A DNA stretch of 7,314 bases from Shimia sp041624275 (GCF_041624275.1 NZ_JBFJVE010000164.1:1-7314); one strand, 5' to 3'; counted from the first letter of the stretch, positions 1 through 5,874 are shown. Notes: generated by a model not told the origin, from the letters alone. Numbers and translations are program-made.

Positions 1-246
1 GTGCGTCAGACCGAGGCGCTGGCCAAGGCCGCCGCTGCCGGCAACACGGCCAAGCCGAAGGTGGCCAAGGCGAAGGCGGTCAAGGATGCCGACACCGTGG
101 CGCTCGAGGGGGATCTTTCCGCGACGCTGGGGATGAAGGTGATGATCGACCATCAGGCTGGCGGAGAGTCGGGCCAGGTGACGATCAAATATGCCTCGCT
201 TGATCAGCTCGACGAGATCTGCCGCATTCTTTCGGCTACCAGTTAG
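1..246 (+). CDS. parB: ParB chromosome-partitioning protein, C-terminal part (5' end outside window)
   Basis: ParB is the CTP-dependent DNA clamp that loads at parS sites near the replication origin and drives chromosome segregation with ParA. Only the last 81 residues are visible. The reading frame is open from the first base, so the GTG there is probably an internal Val codon (a V-R-Q-T-E-A-L motif typical of ParB just after the DNA-binding region), not a start. Residues about 8-30 form an Ala/Lys-rich linker. Residues about 31-80 match the ParB C-terminal dimerisation domain, with the typical L-G-x-K-V pattern, G-Q-V-T-I-K-Y strand and final L-D-E-I-C-R-I-L helix. The stop TAG (244-246) lies inside the 3' end of the convergent ybaN-like gene. 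parA would be expected just upstream. Identification rests on the C-terminal domain and typical alphaproteobacterial gene order. Confidence 0.88.
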   Translation: MRQTEALAKAAAAGNTAKPKVAKAKAVKDADTVALEGDLSATLGMKVMIDHQAGGESGQVTIKYASLDQLDEICRILSATS

Positions 247-589
247 GCCGGGTCCAGATAAAAAGCAGCACTGCGCCCAGCACGCCGGCCTGAATGCCGA
301 GCAGAAGCGGGCGCAGTCCCAACAGCAGCGACAGGGCAAAGACCACGACGATCGACAGGGTGGCAATGCGCTTGGCCTTCGGATTGATGGCGCCGCGCGA
401 TTGCCAGTCTTCGATCGGTGGCCCCAGCGTCGGATGCGACAGCAGCCAGTTGTGCAGTCGCTCTGACGAGCGGGCGAAGAAAAACGCCGCCAGCAACAGG
501 AAGGGCACGGTCGGCAAGAGCGGCAGCAGAATGCCGATCGCGGCGAGCGCCAGACAGATCAATCCGAGAGCAGCCCAGAGATAGCGCAT
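236..589 (-). CDS. YbaN/DUF454 family small inner-membrane protein
   Basis: This 117-residue hydrophobic protein belongs to the DUF454 (YbaN-like) family, whose biochemical function is unknown. Visible features are an N-terminal hydrophobic pair of segments (about residues 4-22 and 27-40) flanking the family signature L-P-T-x-P-F-L-L-L-A-A-F-x-F-A-R-S-S. A polar loop follows with L-H-N-W-L-L-x-H-P and G-P-x-I-x-D-W. Two more membrane helices follow (about 75-92 and 94-112). Length is normal for the family, so it is probably complete with about four membrane spans. It is the last gene of the rph-rdgB-hemW unit: its ATG lies 3 nt after the hemW stop, which suggests co-transcription and coupled translation. 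Only a weak GTGGA-like ribosome site is seen. Its stop codon lies inside the end of parB, so the two genes overlap tail to tail by 11 bp. Confidence 0.9.
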   Translation of the reverse strand: MRYLWAALGLICLALAAIGILLPLLPTVPFLLLAAFFFARSSERLHNWLLSHPTLGPPIEDWQSRGAINPKAKRIATLSIVVVFALSLLLGLRPLLLGIQAGVLGAVLLFIWTRPNW

Positions 590-592
590 GGT

Positions 593-1765
593 CTAATCCA
601 CCAGCAGTTCGGCGAGAATGGCATTGAGCACCATCCGGCCCGAAGGTTCTGCCCTAAGGCGTTGTTTTTCAACTGAAACCAGCCCCATTTCACGCAGTTG
701 TTCAAGGCGTTTGCCGGCCAATGCGTGGCCGGCGAGAGCCTCAAAGCGGCCAAGGTCAACACCTTCGCTCAAACGCAGGCCCATCAACAGGAATTCAGCG
801 GCCTGACCCTGCCGATCAATGGTTTCACGCAGGCTTTCGCCATTTCCCGCCTCGGCCTGTTGCAGCCATTTCGCGGGGTTTTTCCAGTTTTCGATCGCCC
901 GGCGCTGCCCGCCCAGCGTCAGCCGACCATGGGCACCGGGCCCGACACCGGCGTAATCTCCATAGCGCCAGTAGATCAGGTTGTGGCGCGATTCAGAGCC
1001 TGTTTCGGCGTAATTCGACACTTCATAGGCGTTCAACCCGGCCGCGGCGCAGATCTCATGCGTGGCTTCGTACATATCCGCCGCGAGATCGTCATCGGGC
1101 AGGCCGCGCAGTTTGCCGATGGCATAGCGGTCGCCAAAGGCGGTGCCTTCTTCGATGGTCAGCTGGTAAAGCGAAAGATGATCCAGCGCGAGGGCGGTGG
1201 CGGTCTTCAACTCGGCCCGCCACTCGGAAAGGGTCTGATCCTGCCGGGCATAGATCAGATCGAAGCTGACCCGATCGAAGGTGTCGCGGGCGATGTCGAA
1301 GGCCCGCAGACCCTCGGCCACGCTATGGATGCGCCCGAGGCGTTTCAGGTCGCGATCGTTCAGCGCCTGAAAGCCCATCGAGACACGATTGACGCCGCCG
1401 TCGCGATAGCCGGCGAACCGCCCGGCCTCGACCGAGCCCGGGTTGGCCTCGAGCGTGACCTCCATGTCATTGCTGGTGGGCCAGAGCCTGCGCACCCGCT
1501 CGAGGATGGCGGCGACGATGTCGGGATCCATCAGGCTGGGGGTGCCGCCGCCGAAGAACACCGTGTTCAGGACCCGGCCGGGGGTTTCGCCGGCGACCCG
1601 GTCGAGTTCGCTTAGGTAGGCGGCAAGCCAGCGTTTCTGGTCGATCTCGCGGGCGACGTGGCTGTTGAAATCGCAATAGGGGCATTTGGCCTGGCAGAAG
1701 GGCCAGTGGATATAGAGGCCGAAGCCCCCGTTCCGCCAGTCGTCATATGTGCTGGCCTCAGCCAA
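593..1765 (-). CDS. hemW: HemW, radical-SAM-type heme chaperone (formerly 'coproporphyrinogen III oxidase-like')
   Basis: HemW binds heme and a 4Fe-4S cluster with S-adenosylmethionine and is thought to deliver heme to membrane enzymes. It is homologous to HemN but is not a coproporphyrinogen dehydrogenase. With the start chosen here it has 390 residues, the usual size. The cluster motif C-x3-C-x2-C lies at residues 24, 28 and 31 and is followed by D-F, so the fourth Cys of true HemN (C-x-C) is Phe33, a HemW hallmark. G-G-G-T-P-S (72-77) is the SAM-contacting motif. H-N-x-x-Y-W (261-266) is the HemW heme-binding signature. The C-terminal HemN_C region is present. No ATG or GTG lies near the conserved N-terminus; TTG at 1765 fits, with AGG five bases upstream and an 8-nt overlap with rdgB. 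An in-frame ATG at 1882 would add 39 low-complexity residues read through rdgB, which I consider spurious. Confidence 0.92.
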   Translation of the reverse strand: MAEASTYDDWRNGGFGLYIHWPFCQAKCPYCDFNSHVAREIDQKRWLAAYLSELDRVAGETPGRVLNTVFFGGGTPSLMDPDIVAAILERVRRLWPTSNDMEVTLEANPGSVEAGRFAGYRDGGVNRVSMGFQALNDRDLKRLGRIHSVAEGLRAFDIARDTFDRVSFDLIYARQDQTLSEWRAELKTATALALDHLSLYQLTIEEGTAFGDRYAIGKLRGLPDDDLAADMYEATHEICAAAGLNAYEVSNYAETGSESRHNLIYWRYGDYAGVGPGAHGRLTLGGQRRAIENWKNPAKWLQQAEAGNGESLRETIDRQGQAAEFLLMGLRLSEGVDLGRFEALAGHALAGKRLEQLREMGLVSVEKQRLRAEPSGRMVLNAILAELLVD

Positions 1766-2369
1766 AGCAGCCTGCGACGAATTGTTTGACCGCGTGGCCG
1801 CGGTGGCTGATGCGGTTCTTTTCCCAGCGGTCCATCTCGGCAAAGGTGACGTCGTGGCCTTCGGGTACGAACATCGGGTCATAGCCGAAACCGTCGGTGC
1901 CCCGCAGCGGCCAGATCAGATGCCCCGGCGCGACACCTTCGAAAACTTCGTCATGGCCGTCGGGCCAGGCCAGCACAAGGGTGCAGCGGAACTGCGCCCT
2001 GCGCGGATGCGGCGCTTTTCTTGCCTCGAGCTCGCTATGGGCGCGCGTCATCGCCATCAGGAAGTCGCGGCCATTGCCGGTTTCGGCCCAGTCGGCGGTA
2101 TGGACCCCCGGCGCGCCATCGAGCGCGTCGATGGTGATGCCGGAATCATCCGACAGCGCGGGCAGGCCGGTGGCCCGCGCCGCGGCATGGGCCTTGATCC
2201 GGGCATTGCCGACAAATGTGGTCTCGGTTTCCTCTGGTTCGGGGAGATCCATCTCGGCGGCACCCACCACGCGAACCCCAAAGGGCGCGAGCAGATGCGC
2301 CATCTCTTCGAGCTTGCCCTTGTTGTGGGTCGCCACCAGAAGCGTATCTCCCTCGAACCGGCGGGTCAT
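1758..2369 (-). CDS. rdgB: RdgB/HAM1 non-canonical purine NTP pyrophosphatase (dITP/XTP)
   Basis: This enzyme hydrolyses dITP, ITP and XTP to monophosphate and pyrophosphate, which keeps deaminated purines out of DNA and RNA. The 203-residue protein is full length. Visible family motifs are T-H-N-K-G-K (14-19, substrate/phosphate binding), S-D-D-S-G (73-77, containing the catalytic/metal Asp), G-F-G-Y-D-P (160-165) and S-H-R-G-H-A (188-193, base recognition). The ATG overlaps the rph stop as ATGA (2366-2369). No good Shine-Dalgarno sequence precedes it, so translation probably depends on coupling to rph. Its own stop overlaps the proposed hemW start by 8 nt. rph and rdgB are neighbours in many bacteria, which supports both calls. 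An open frame continues upstream of the ATG but is only a shadow of rph. Confidence 0.96.
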   Translation of the reverse strand: MTRRFEGDTLLVATHNKGKLEEMAHLLAPFGVRVVGAAEMDLPEPEETETTFVGNARIKAHAAARATGLPALSDDSGITIDALDGAPGVHTADWAETGNGRDFLMAMTRAHSELEARKAPHPRRAQFRCTLVLAWPDGHDEVFEGVAPGHLIWPLRGTDGFGYDPMFVPEGHDVTFAEMDRWEKNRISHRGHAVKQFVAGCFG

Positions 2370-3079
2370 GCGGTGGCCGCCAGCTGAGCCGCTGCCAGCT
2401 CGTCGATGCCCTTTTCGGCCAGGTCGAGAAGCTGGTTCATCTGGTCGCGGGAATAGGTCGCGCCCTCGGCGCTCATCTGCACCTCGATCATCTGCTTGTT
2501 GCCCAGCATGATGAAGTTGCCATCGACCCCGGCCTCGGAATCCTCGGGATAGTCGAGGTCCAGCACCGGCTGCCCGGCATAGATGCCGCAGGAAATCGCC
2601 GCGACCGGCGAAATCAGCGGATCGCCGACCACGTCTCCGGCAGCGATCAACTTGTTCACCGCCAGACGCAGCGCCACCCAGCCGCCGGTGATCGAGGCAC
2701 AGCGGGTGCCGCCGTCGGCCTGGATGACGTCGCAGTCGACGGTGATCTGGCGTTCGCCCAGCGCCACGCGGTCGACGCCGGCGCGCAGGCTGCGGCCGAT
2801 CAGGCGCTGGATTTCGACTGTGCGGCCGCCCTGTTTGCCCGAGGTCGCCTCGCGGCGCATGCGCGAGGTGGTCGAGCGCGGCAGCATGCCGTATTCGGCG
2901 GTGACCCAGCCCAGCCCGGTGCCCTTGATAAAGCGCGGCACCCGGTCCTCGATGGTGGCGGTGCACAGCACATGGGTGTCGCCGATGCGGATCATGCAGG
3001 ATCCTTCGGCATGTTTGGTGACGCCGGTCTCGATCGAGACGGCGCGCATTTCGTTCAGTTCTCTTCCCGAAGGACGCAT
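2366..3079 (-). CDS. rph: Ribonuclease PH (tRNA 3'-end processing phosphorolytic exoribonuclease)
   Basis: RNase PH trims nucleotides from the 3' ends of tRNA precursors and other RNAs using inorganic phosphate, and works as a hexameric ring. The 237-residue product is intact, with no frameshift. It opens with the family start M-R-P-S-G-R and contains T-A-E-Y-G-M-L-P-R (60-68), R-x-x-x-S-G-K-Q-G-G-R ending at Arg86, and D-G-G-T-R (122-126). Arg86 and Gly124-Thr125-Arg126 fall at the numbering known for the substrate and phosphate-binding residues of the family. I chose ATG 3079 because the conserved protein begins exactly there and AGGA (3088-3091) sits 8 nt upstream. An in-frame GTG at 3106 would add nine residues absent from the family. 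It is the first gene of the minus-strand unit, and its stop forms an ATGA overlap with rdgB. Confidence 0.97.
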   Translation of the reverse strand: MRPSGRELNEMRAVSIETGVTKHAEGSCMIRIGDTHVLCTATIEDRVPRFIKGTGLGWVTAEYGMLPRSTTSRMRREATSGKQGGRTVEIQRLIGRSLRAGVDRVALGERQITVDCDVIQADGGTRCASITGGWVALRLAVNKLIAAGDVVGDPLISPVAAISCGIYAGQPVLDLDYPEDSEAGVDGNFIMLGNKQMIEVQMSAEGATYSRDQMNQLLDLAEKGIDELAAAQLAATA

Positions 3080-3087
3080 GGTGGTAA

Positions 3088-3092
3088 TCCTA
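3088..3092 (-). promoter_or_regulatory. Ribosome binding site of rph (TAGGA)
   Basis: On the minus strand TAGGA stands 8 nt before the ATG at 3079. It supports that ATG over the in-frame GTG at 3106, which would place the site inside the coding region. Confidence 0.6.
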
Positions 3093-3107
3093 TTCTGCTT
3101 GGCCACG

Positions 3108-3137
3108 GGGATACAGGGGGCCGAGACCCGAGCGCAA
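3108..3137 (-). promoter_or_regulatory. Weak candidate sigma-70 promoter for the rph-rdgB-hemW-ybaN unit
   Basis: On the minus strand a TTGCGC box (3132-3137) is separated by 18 nt from TATCCC (3108-3113). This would give a leader of roughly 20 nt to the rph ATG, which fits the position of its ribosome binding site. Both boxes match the consensus only partly, and GC-rich alphaproteobacterial promoters are hard to call by eye. The main support is that some promoter must lie in this 115-nt divergent region. Confidence 0.28.
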
Positions 3138-3143
3138 CCCCGA

Positions 3144-3171
3144 TTGACCTTTTGGCCGGGCGCACTTTAAT
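3144..3171 (+). promoter_or_regulatory. Housekeeping-type promoter for hrcA-grpE
   Basis: TTGACC (3144-3149) and TTTAAT (3166-3171) each match the sigma-70 consensus boxes at five of six positions and are 16 nt apart. The predicted transcript would begin near 3178, giving a leader of about 17 nt that contains the GAGGA ribosome site. This is the best promoter by eye in the window. I see no CIRCE inverted repeat (the usual HrcA operator) overlapping it. Confidence 0.65.
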
Positions 3172-3183
3172 GACATCTGAGAC

Positions 3184-3188
3184 GAGGA
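3184..3188 (+). promoter_or_regulatory. Ribosome binding site of hrcA (GAGGA)
   Basis: GAGGA lies 6 nt before the ATG at 3195, which is good spacing and fixes the hrcA start. Confidence 0.7.
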
Positions 3189-3194
3189 TGAGCC

Positions 3195-4259
3195 ATGAGT
3201 GACAGCGCCCGCCTGCTTGAGGAAATGAACGACCGCTCGCGCGAGGTTTTCCGGCGCGTGGTCGAGGGCTATCTCGAGACCGGCGACCCGGTCGGATCGC
3301 GCACCCTCAGCCGCAGCCTGTCAGAGCAGATCTCGGCGGCGACGATTCGCAACGTCATGCAGGATCTGGAATACCTCGGGCTTCTCGACAGCCCGCATGT
3401 CAGCGCCGGGCGCATCCCGACCCAGATGGGGCTGCGGATGTTCGTCGACGGGCTGCTCGAGGTTTCGGACCTTGACGCCGGCGACCGCCAGAAGATCGAC
3501 GCCACGCTGGGCGATGCGGTGTCTGATGTCGGCGGCATGCTGGACCGGATCGGCTCGGCGCTGTCGGGGGTCACCCACGGCGCCTCGCTGGTGCTGGCGC
3601 CCAAGCACGAGGCACCGATCAAGCATATCGAGTTTGTCAGCCTCGGCCATGACCGGGCGCTGGTGGTGCTGGTCTTTGCCGATGGTCACGTGGAAAACCG
3701 GCTGTTCACACCGCCGCCGGGGCAGACCCCGAGCTCGATGCGCGAGGCGGCGAATTTCCTCAACGCCATGATCGAGGGGCGCACCCTGTCCGAATTGCAG
3801 CGGGTGATCCGCGACGAGATGGAGCGCCGCCGCCAGGAGATCGACAGGCTGGCCCGCGAGCTGGTCGAAAGCGGGCTGGCGCTTTGGTCCGACGAGGGCG
3901 AGTCGCCCGAGCGGCTGATCGTGCGCGGGCGGTCCAATCTTCTGGGCACAGATGAAGAGGAACAGGACCTCGACCGCATCCGCAGCCTGTTCGACGACCT
4001 CGAACGCAAGCGCGACATCGCCGATTTCCTCGAACTGGCCGAGGGTGGCGACGGGGTGCGCATTTTTATTGGCTCCGAGAACAAACTTTTTTCACTTTCG
4101 GGTTCCTCTTTGGTGGTCTCTCCATATATGAACGCTGATCGTAAGATTGTGGGCGCGGTCGGGGTCATCGGACCCAAGCGCCTGAACTATGGACGCATCG
4201 TGCCGATTGTGGATTACACGGCACAGCTGGTCGGGAAGCTGATTTCCGACCGCGGTTAG
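3195..4259 (+). CDS. hrcA: HrcA heat-inducible transcription repressor
   Basis: HrcA represses chaperone operons (classically groESL and sometimes dnaK) by binding the CIRCE inverted repeat, and needs GroEL to stay active. The 354-residue protein is full length. The N-terminal winged helix-turn-helix covers about residues 12-85, with G-S-R-T-L-S-R (34-40), A-A-T-I-R-N-V-M-x-D-L-E (48-59) and S-A-G-R-I-P-T (70-76). The central GAF-like and dimerisation regions follow. The C-terminus carries the conserved G-P-x-R-L-N-Y-G-R-I-V-P-I-V-D-Y-T-A stretch. It starts the plus-strand unit and grpE follows after 10 nt, a common alphaproteobacterial pairing. One oddity is that codons 290-320 (4062-4154) are much richer in A/T than the rest, about 42% GC by hand count, although the encoded residues look like normal HrcA. 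No CIRCE site is visible upstream, so autoregulation is not supported here. Confidence 0.96.
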   Translation: MSDSARLLEEMNDRSREVFRRVVEGYLETGDPVGSRTLSRSLSEQISAATIRNVMQDLEYLGLLDSPHVSAGRIPTQMGLRMFVDGLLEVSDLDAGDRQKIDATLGDAVSDVGGMLDRIGSALSGVTHGASLVLAPKHEAPIKHIEFVSLGHDRALVVLVFADGHVENRLFTPPPGQTPSSMREAANFLNAMIEGRTLSELQRVIRDEMERRRQEIDRLARELVESGLALWSDEGESPERLIVRGRSNLLGTDEEEQDLDRIRSLFDDLERKRDIADFLELAEGGDGVRIFIGSENKLFSLSGSSLVVSPYMNADRKIVGAVGVIGPKRLNYGRIVPIVDYTAQLVGKLISDRG

Positions 4260-4269
4260 AGGTTGAGAA

Positions 4270-4830
4270 ATGGCAGAGCCGAAAGAAAACGATTTTCTGG
4301 ATGATCTCGCAGAGGCCGAAGCGGAAGAGTTCGCCCAGTCGCTGGACGAGCTGGACAACGAGGCGATCGAGCTGGACGAGCTGCGCGCCGAGCGGGACGC
4401 CTATAAAGACAAGTTCATGCGCGCGCTGGCCGATGCGGAAAACGTGCGCAAGCGCGGTGAAAAGGCGCGTCGCGAGGCCGAGCAATACGGCGGTTCGAAA
4501 CTGGCGCGCGACATGCTGCCGGTTTATGACAACATGAAACGCGCCATCGAGACGATCTCGCCCGAGCAGAAAGAAGCCTCGGCGGCGCTGATCGAAGGCA
4601 TCGAGCTGACCATGCGCGAGCTGCTGAAAGTGTTCAAGAAACACGGTATCGAGATCGTCACCCCGGCGGTGGGCGACAAGTTCGACCCGCAGGTGCACGA
4701 AGCCATGTTCGAAGCCCCGCTGCCCGGCACCAAGGCCGGCGAGATCATCCAGGTCTCGGCCGAGGGTTTCATGCTGCACGACCGGCTGCTGCGCCCGGCG
4801 CAGGTCGGGGTGTCGTCGAACCCCGGCTGA
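4270..4830 (+). CDS. grpE: GrpE, nucleotide exchange factor of DnaK
   Basis: GrpE is a cytoplasmic dimer that releases ADP from DnaK, allowing ATP and substrate exchange in the Hsp70 cycle. The 186-residue protein is complete. An acidic N-terminal tail (about 1-25) leads into the long charged dimerisation coiled coil (about 28-75, with D-E-L-R-A-E-R-D). A four-helix-bundle region follows around L-P-V-Y-D-N-M-K-R-A (83-92). The C-terminal beta head, which contacts DnaK, contains the signature K-F-D-P-x-x-H-E-A-M (137-146), then G-E-I-I-Q-V and the L-R-P-A-x-V-x-V-S ending. The ATG is 10 nt after the hrcA stop, and AGAGG (4258-4262) lies 7 nt upstream, so the pair is almost certainly co-transcribed. 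dnaK and dnaJ are not in the window. A hairpin terminator lies about 70 nt past the stop. Confidence 0.97.
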   Translation: MAEPKENDFLDDLAEAEAEEFAQSLDELDNEAIELDELRAERDAYKDKFMRALADAENVRKRGEKARREAEQYGGSKLARDMLPVYDNMKRAIETISPEQKEASAALIEGIELTMRELLKVFKKHGIEIVTPAVGDKFDPQVHEAMFEAPLPGTKAGEIIQVSAEGFMLHDRLLRPAQVGVSSNPG

Positions 4831-4859
4831 GCGCCCCGCGCCCTTTGCGGCCCCGTCGC

Positions 4860-4887
4860 GGGCCAGTCACGGGCCAGTCACGGGCCA
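4860..4887. repeat. Short tandem repeat, 11-bp unit, about 2.5 copies
   Basis: GGGCCAGTCAC occurs at 4860-4870 and again exactly at 4871-4881, followed by a partial third copy (GGGCCA, 4882-4887). It lies between the grpE stop and the shared terminator and encodes nothing I can support. The first copy's GGGCC can also pair with GGCCC at 4849-4853 to form a 5-bp stem. It may simply be a slippage product. Confidence 0.8.
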
Positions 4888-4900
4888 ATGCGCAAAAAGA

Positions 4901-4926
4901 AAAGCCCCCGCAGCGCCGGGGGCTTT
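4901..4926. terminator. Bidirectional rho-independent terminator between grpE and the tsaD-gpsA unit
   Basis: A perfect 10-bp stem (AAAGCCCCCG at 4901-4910, CGGGGGCTTT at 4917-4926) encloses a 6-nt loop. Read on the minus strand, the stem is followed by a T-rich tail (TTTTCTTTTT, ending near 4894), a strong signal for the operon arriving from the right. On the plus strand the tail is weaker (CTTT then GTCGTTT). It lies about 70 nt after the grpE stop and about 66 nt after the stop of the DGC-domain gene, so it can serve both converging units. Confidence 0.9.
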
Positions 4927-4991
4927 GTCGTTTCCGGCTTATGTTTTCCGGGCGATCTCTGGTGCAGCGCCACAGTCAGGCGCCGGGTATC

Positions 4992-5384
4992 TCAGCCCGC
5001 CGCAGTCCGGTCGGAGGCGGGGAACAGTTCGGATTCCAGACGCGCATAGACCGCGTCGGCCTCGGCCGGGTCGAAATCGGCGCGCAGGGTCTTGCGCACG
5101 CCGTATTCGGCCAGCATCACGTGATGGGTCGGGGTGACATCGTGGCGCGCCAGGCAGGCCTGAACACAATGCAGGCGGCAACCGTCCAGGGCGATGATCT
5201 CGCGCTCTGAGCGGGCGGTGCGCACCAGCGGTTTCACGTCGCCGCCGACACCGGCAATGCAGGACATTTCGGCATGGCCTGCCCGGTCGAGCCGGATCGC
5301 GAGCGCGTTGGCCATCTGGGCGGCGCTGGAGCATCCCGAGCAGGAATAGACCAGCGGCAGGTCGTCGGAGGGTGAATTCGACAT
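4992..5384 (-). CDS. DGC-domain putative zinc-binding cysteine-rich protein
   Basis: This 130-residue soluble protein of unknown function resembles the small DGC family, which is proposed to bind zinc through conserved cysteines. C-S-G-C-S (residues 15-19) is followed by an Ala-rich helix, then M-S-C-I-A-G-V-G-G (40-48). The central family motif D-G-C (67-69) then leads into a C-x3-C-x3-C arrangement, giving six Cys at 15, 18, 42, 69, 73 and 77. The C-terminal part is acidic. I chose the ATG at 5384 because the conserved sequence begins shortly after it. The frame is open upstream to 5582, but those residues overlap the EVE gene and look non-coding. The ribosome site is weak (GAGAAAG-like). 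It is the last gene of the minus-strand unit, 76 nt after the EVE gene. The metal-binding role is inference from the cysteine pattern. Confidence 0.8.
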   Translation of the reverse strand: MSNSPSDDLPLVYSCSGCSSAAQMANALAIRLDRAGHAEMSCIAGVGGDVKPLVRTARSEREIIALDGCRLHCVQACLARHDVTPTHHVMLAEYGVRKTLRADFDPAEADAVYARLESELFPASDRTAAG

Positions 5385-5460
5385 TGTCTTTCTCGCTTTT
5401 TGGCGCGGCACGGGCCTAATCCGCTGGCCGGCAGGTTGCAACAGGCGCGTTGTCGCAGGG
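5385..5460. other. 76-nt gap between the EVE and DGC-domain genes
   Basis: This is the only break longer than a few bases inside the minus-strand unit. It contains an 8-bp palindrome GTTGCAAC (5435-5442). On the minus strand a TTGCAA box (5436-5441) could act as a -35, but no acceptable -10 follows at 15-18 nt. I see no terminator hairpin with a T tract. The DGC-domain gene may be read through from upstream or have its own weak promoter. Confidence 0.4.
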
Positions 5461-5874
5461 TCAGAGACCGGCCAGCGCGCAGATGATGGTCCATTCGGCT
5501 TCGGTGACGGGCTGCACCGAAAGCCGCGAGTTCCTGACCAGTACCATATCGGACAGGCGCGGGTCTGCCTTGATCTGTTCAAGCGAGACCGGCTTGAGCA
5601 GGGTTTCGACCGCCTTGATGTCGACGCAGTCCCAGCGCGCGTCTTCGGTGGTCGAATCGGGGTGGGCCGTGGCGATGACCTCGACGATGCCGACGACGGA
5701 TTTCTCTTTCAGCGAATGATAGAAGAACCCGCGATCGCCGATCTGCATCTCGCGCATGAAATTGCGCGCCTGGTAATTGCGCACGCCGTCCCATTCCTCG
5801 CCGGTCTCACCCCGGTCGAGCTGGTTCTGCCAGCTCCAGGTATTGGGCTCGGACTTGAAAAGCCAGTAGCGCAT
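5461..5874 (-). CDS. EVE-domain protein (PUA-like fold, nucleic-acid modification reader candidate)
   Basis: The 137-residue protein consists of a single EVE domain, a relative of PUA, ASCH and YTH folds. Members are thought to bind modified bases in DNA or RNA, and many bacterial copies have no proven role. Family motifs are Y-W-L-F-K-S-E-P (3-10), W-D-G-V-R-N-Y-Q-A-R-N-F-M-R-E-M (28-43), G-D-R-G-F-F-Y-H-S (46-54), a V-V-G-I-V-E-V strand (60-66) and the S-R-L-S-V-x-P-V-T-x-x-E-W tail (116-128). The ATG at 5874 shares one base with the TGA of the yciI-like gene (TGATG), which indicates coupled translation. AAGGTGA lies about 8 nt upstream. A start at 5895 would add seven residues inside yciI and is unlikely. 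Co-location with tsaD invites a link to tRNA modification, but the sequence does not prove it. Confidence 0.92.
   Translation of the reverse strand: MRYWLFKSEPNTWSWQNQLDRGETGEEWDGVRNYQARNFMREMQIGDRGFFYHSLKEKSVVGIVEVIATAHPDSTTEDARWDCVDIKAVETLLKPVSLEQIKADPRLSDMVLVRNSRLSVQPVTEAEWTIICALAGL

Noticed and set aside
245..290. AGGCCGG...CCGGCCT inverted repeat just after the parB stop as a parB terminator
   Set aside because: The stem is only 7 bp with a loop of over 30 nt and no T tract follows; it also lies within the ybaN-like coding sequence.
698..1615. Long plus-strand open frame opposite hemW (305 codons)
   Set aside because: It is antisense to a clear HemW coding sequence, its translation resembles no family, and long antisense frames are expected in high-GC DNA with strong third-position bias.
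2216..3202. Long plus-strand open frame opposite rph and rdgB (328 codons)
   Set aside because: It is antisense to two well-identified enzymes, is rich in His/Asp/Ala/Gly as expected for a shadow frame, and has no recognisable motif.
5115..5126. Palindrome CATCACGTGATG, and CACGTG cores at 3687-3692 and 6975-6980, as possible parS sites
   Set aside because: They share only the CACGTG core with parS (TGTTTCACGTGAAACA), with poor flanks. All lie inside coding sequence that explains them (for example His-His-Val-Met codons).
4845..5210. Plus-strand open frame across the grpE/DGC intergenic region
   Set aside because: It would read through the tandem repeat and the hairpin terminator and then antisense to the DGC gene; no family resemblance.
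5413..5441. Promoter for the DGC gene (TTGCAA with TTAGGC or TAGGCC)
   Set aside because: The -35-like box matches only partly and the possible -10 boxes match at two or three positions, no better than chance in this sequence.
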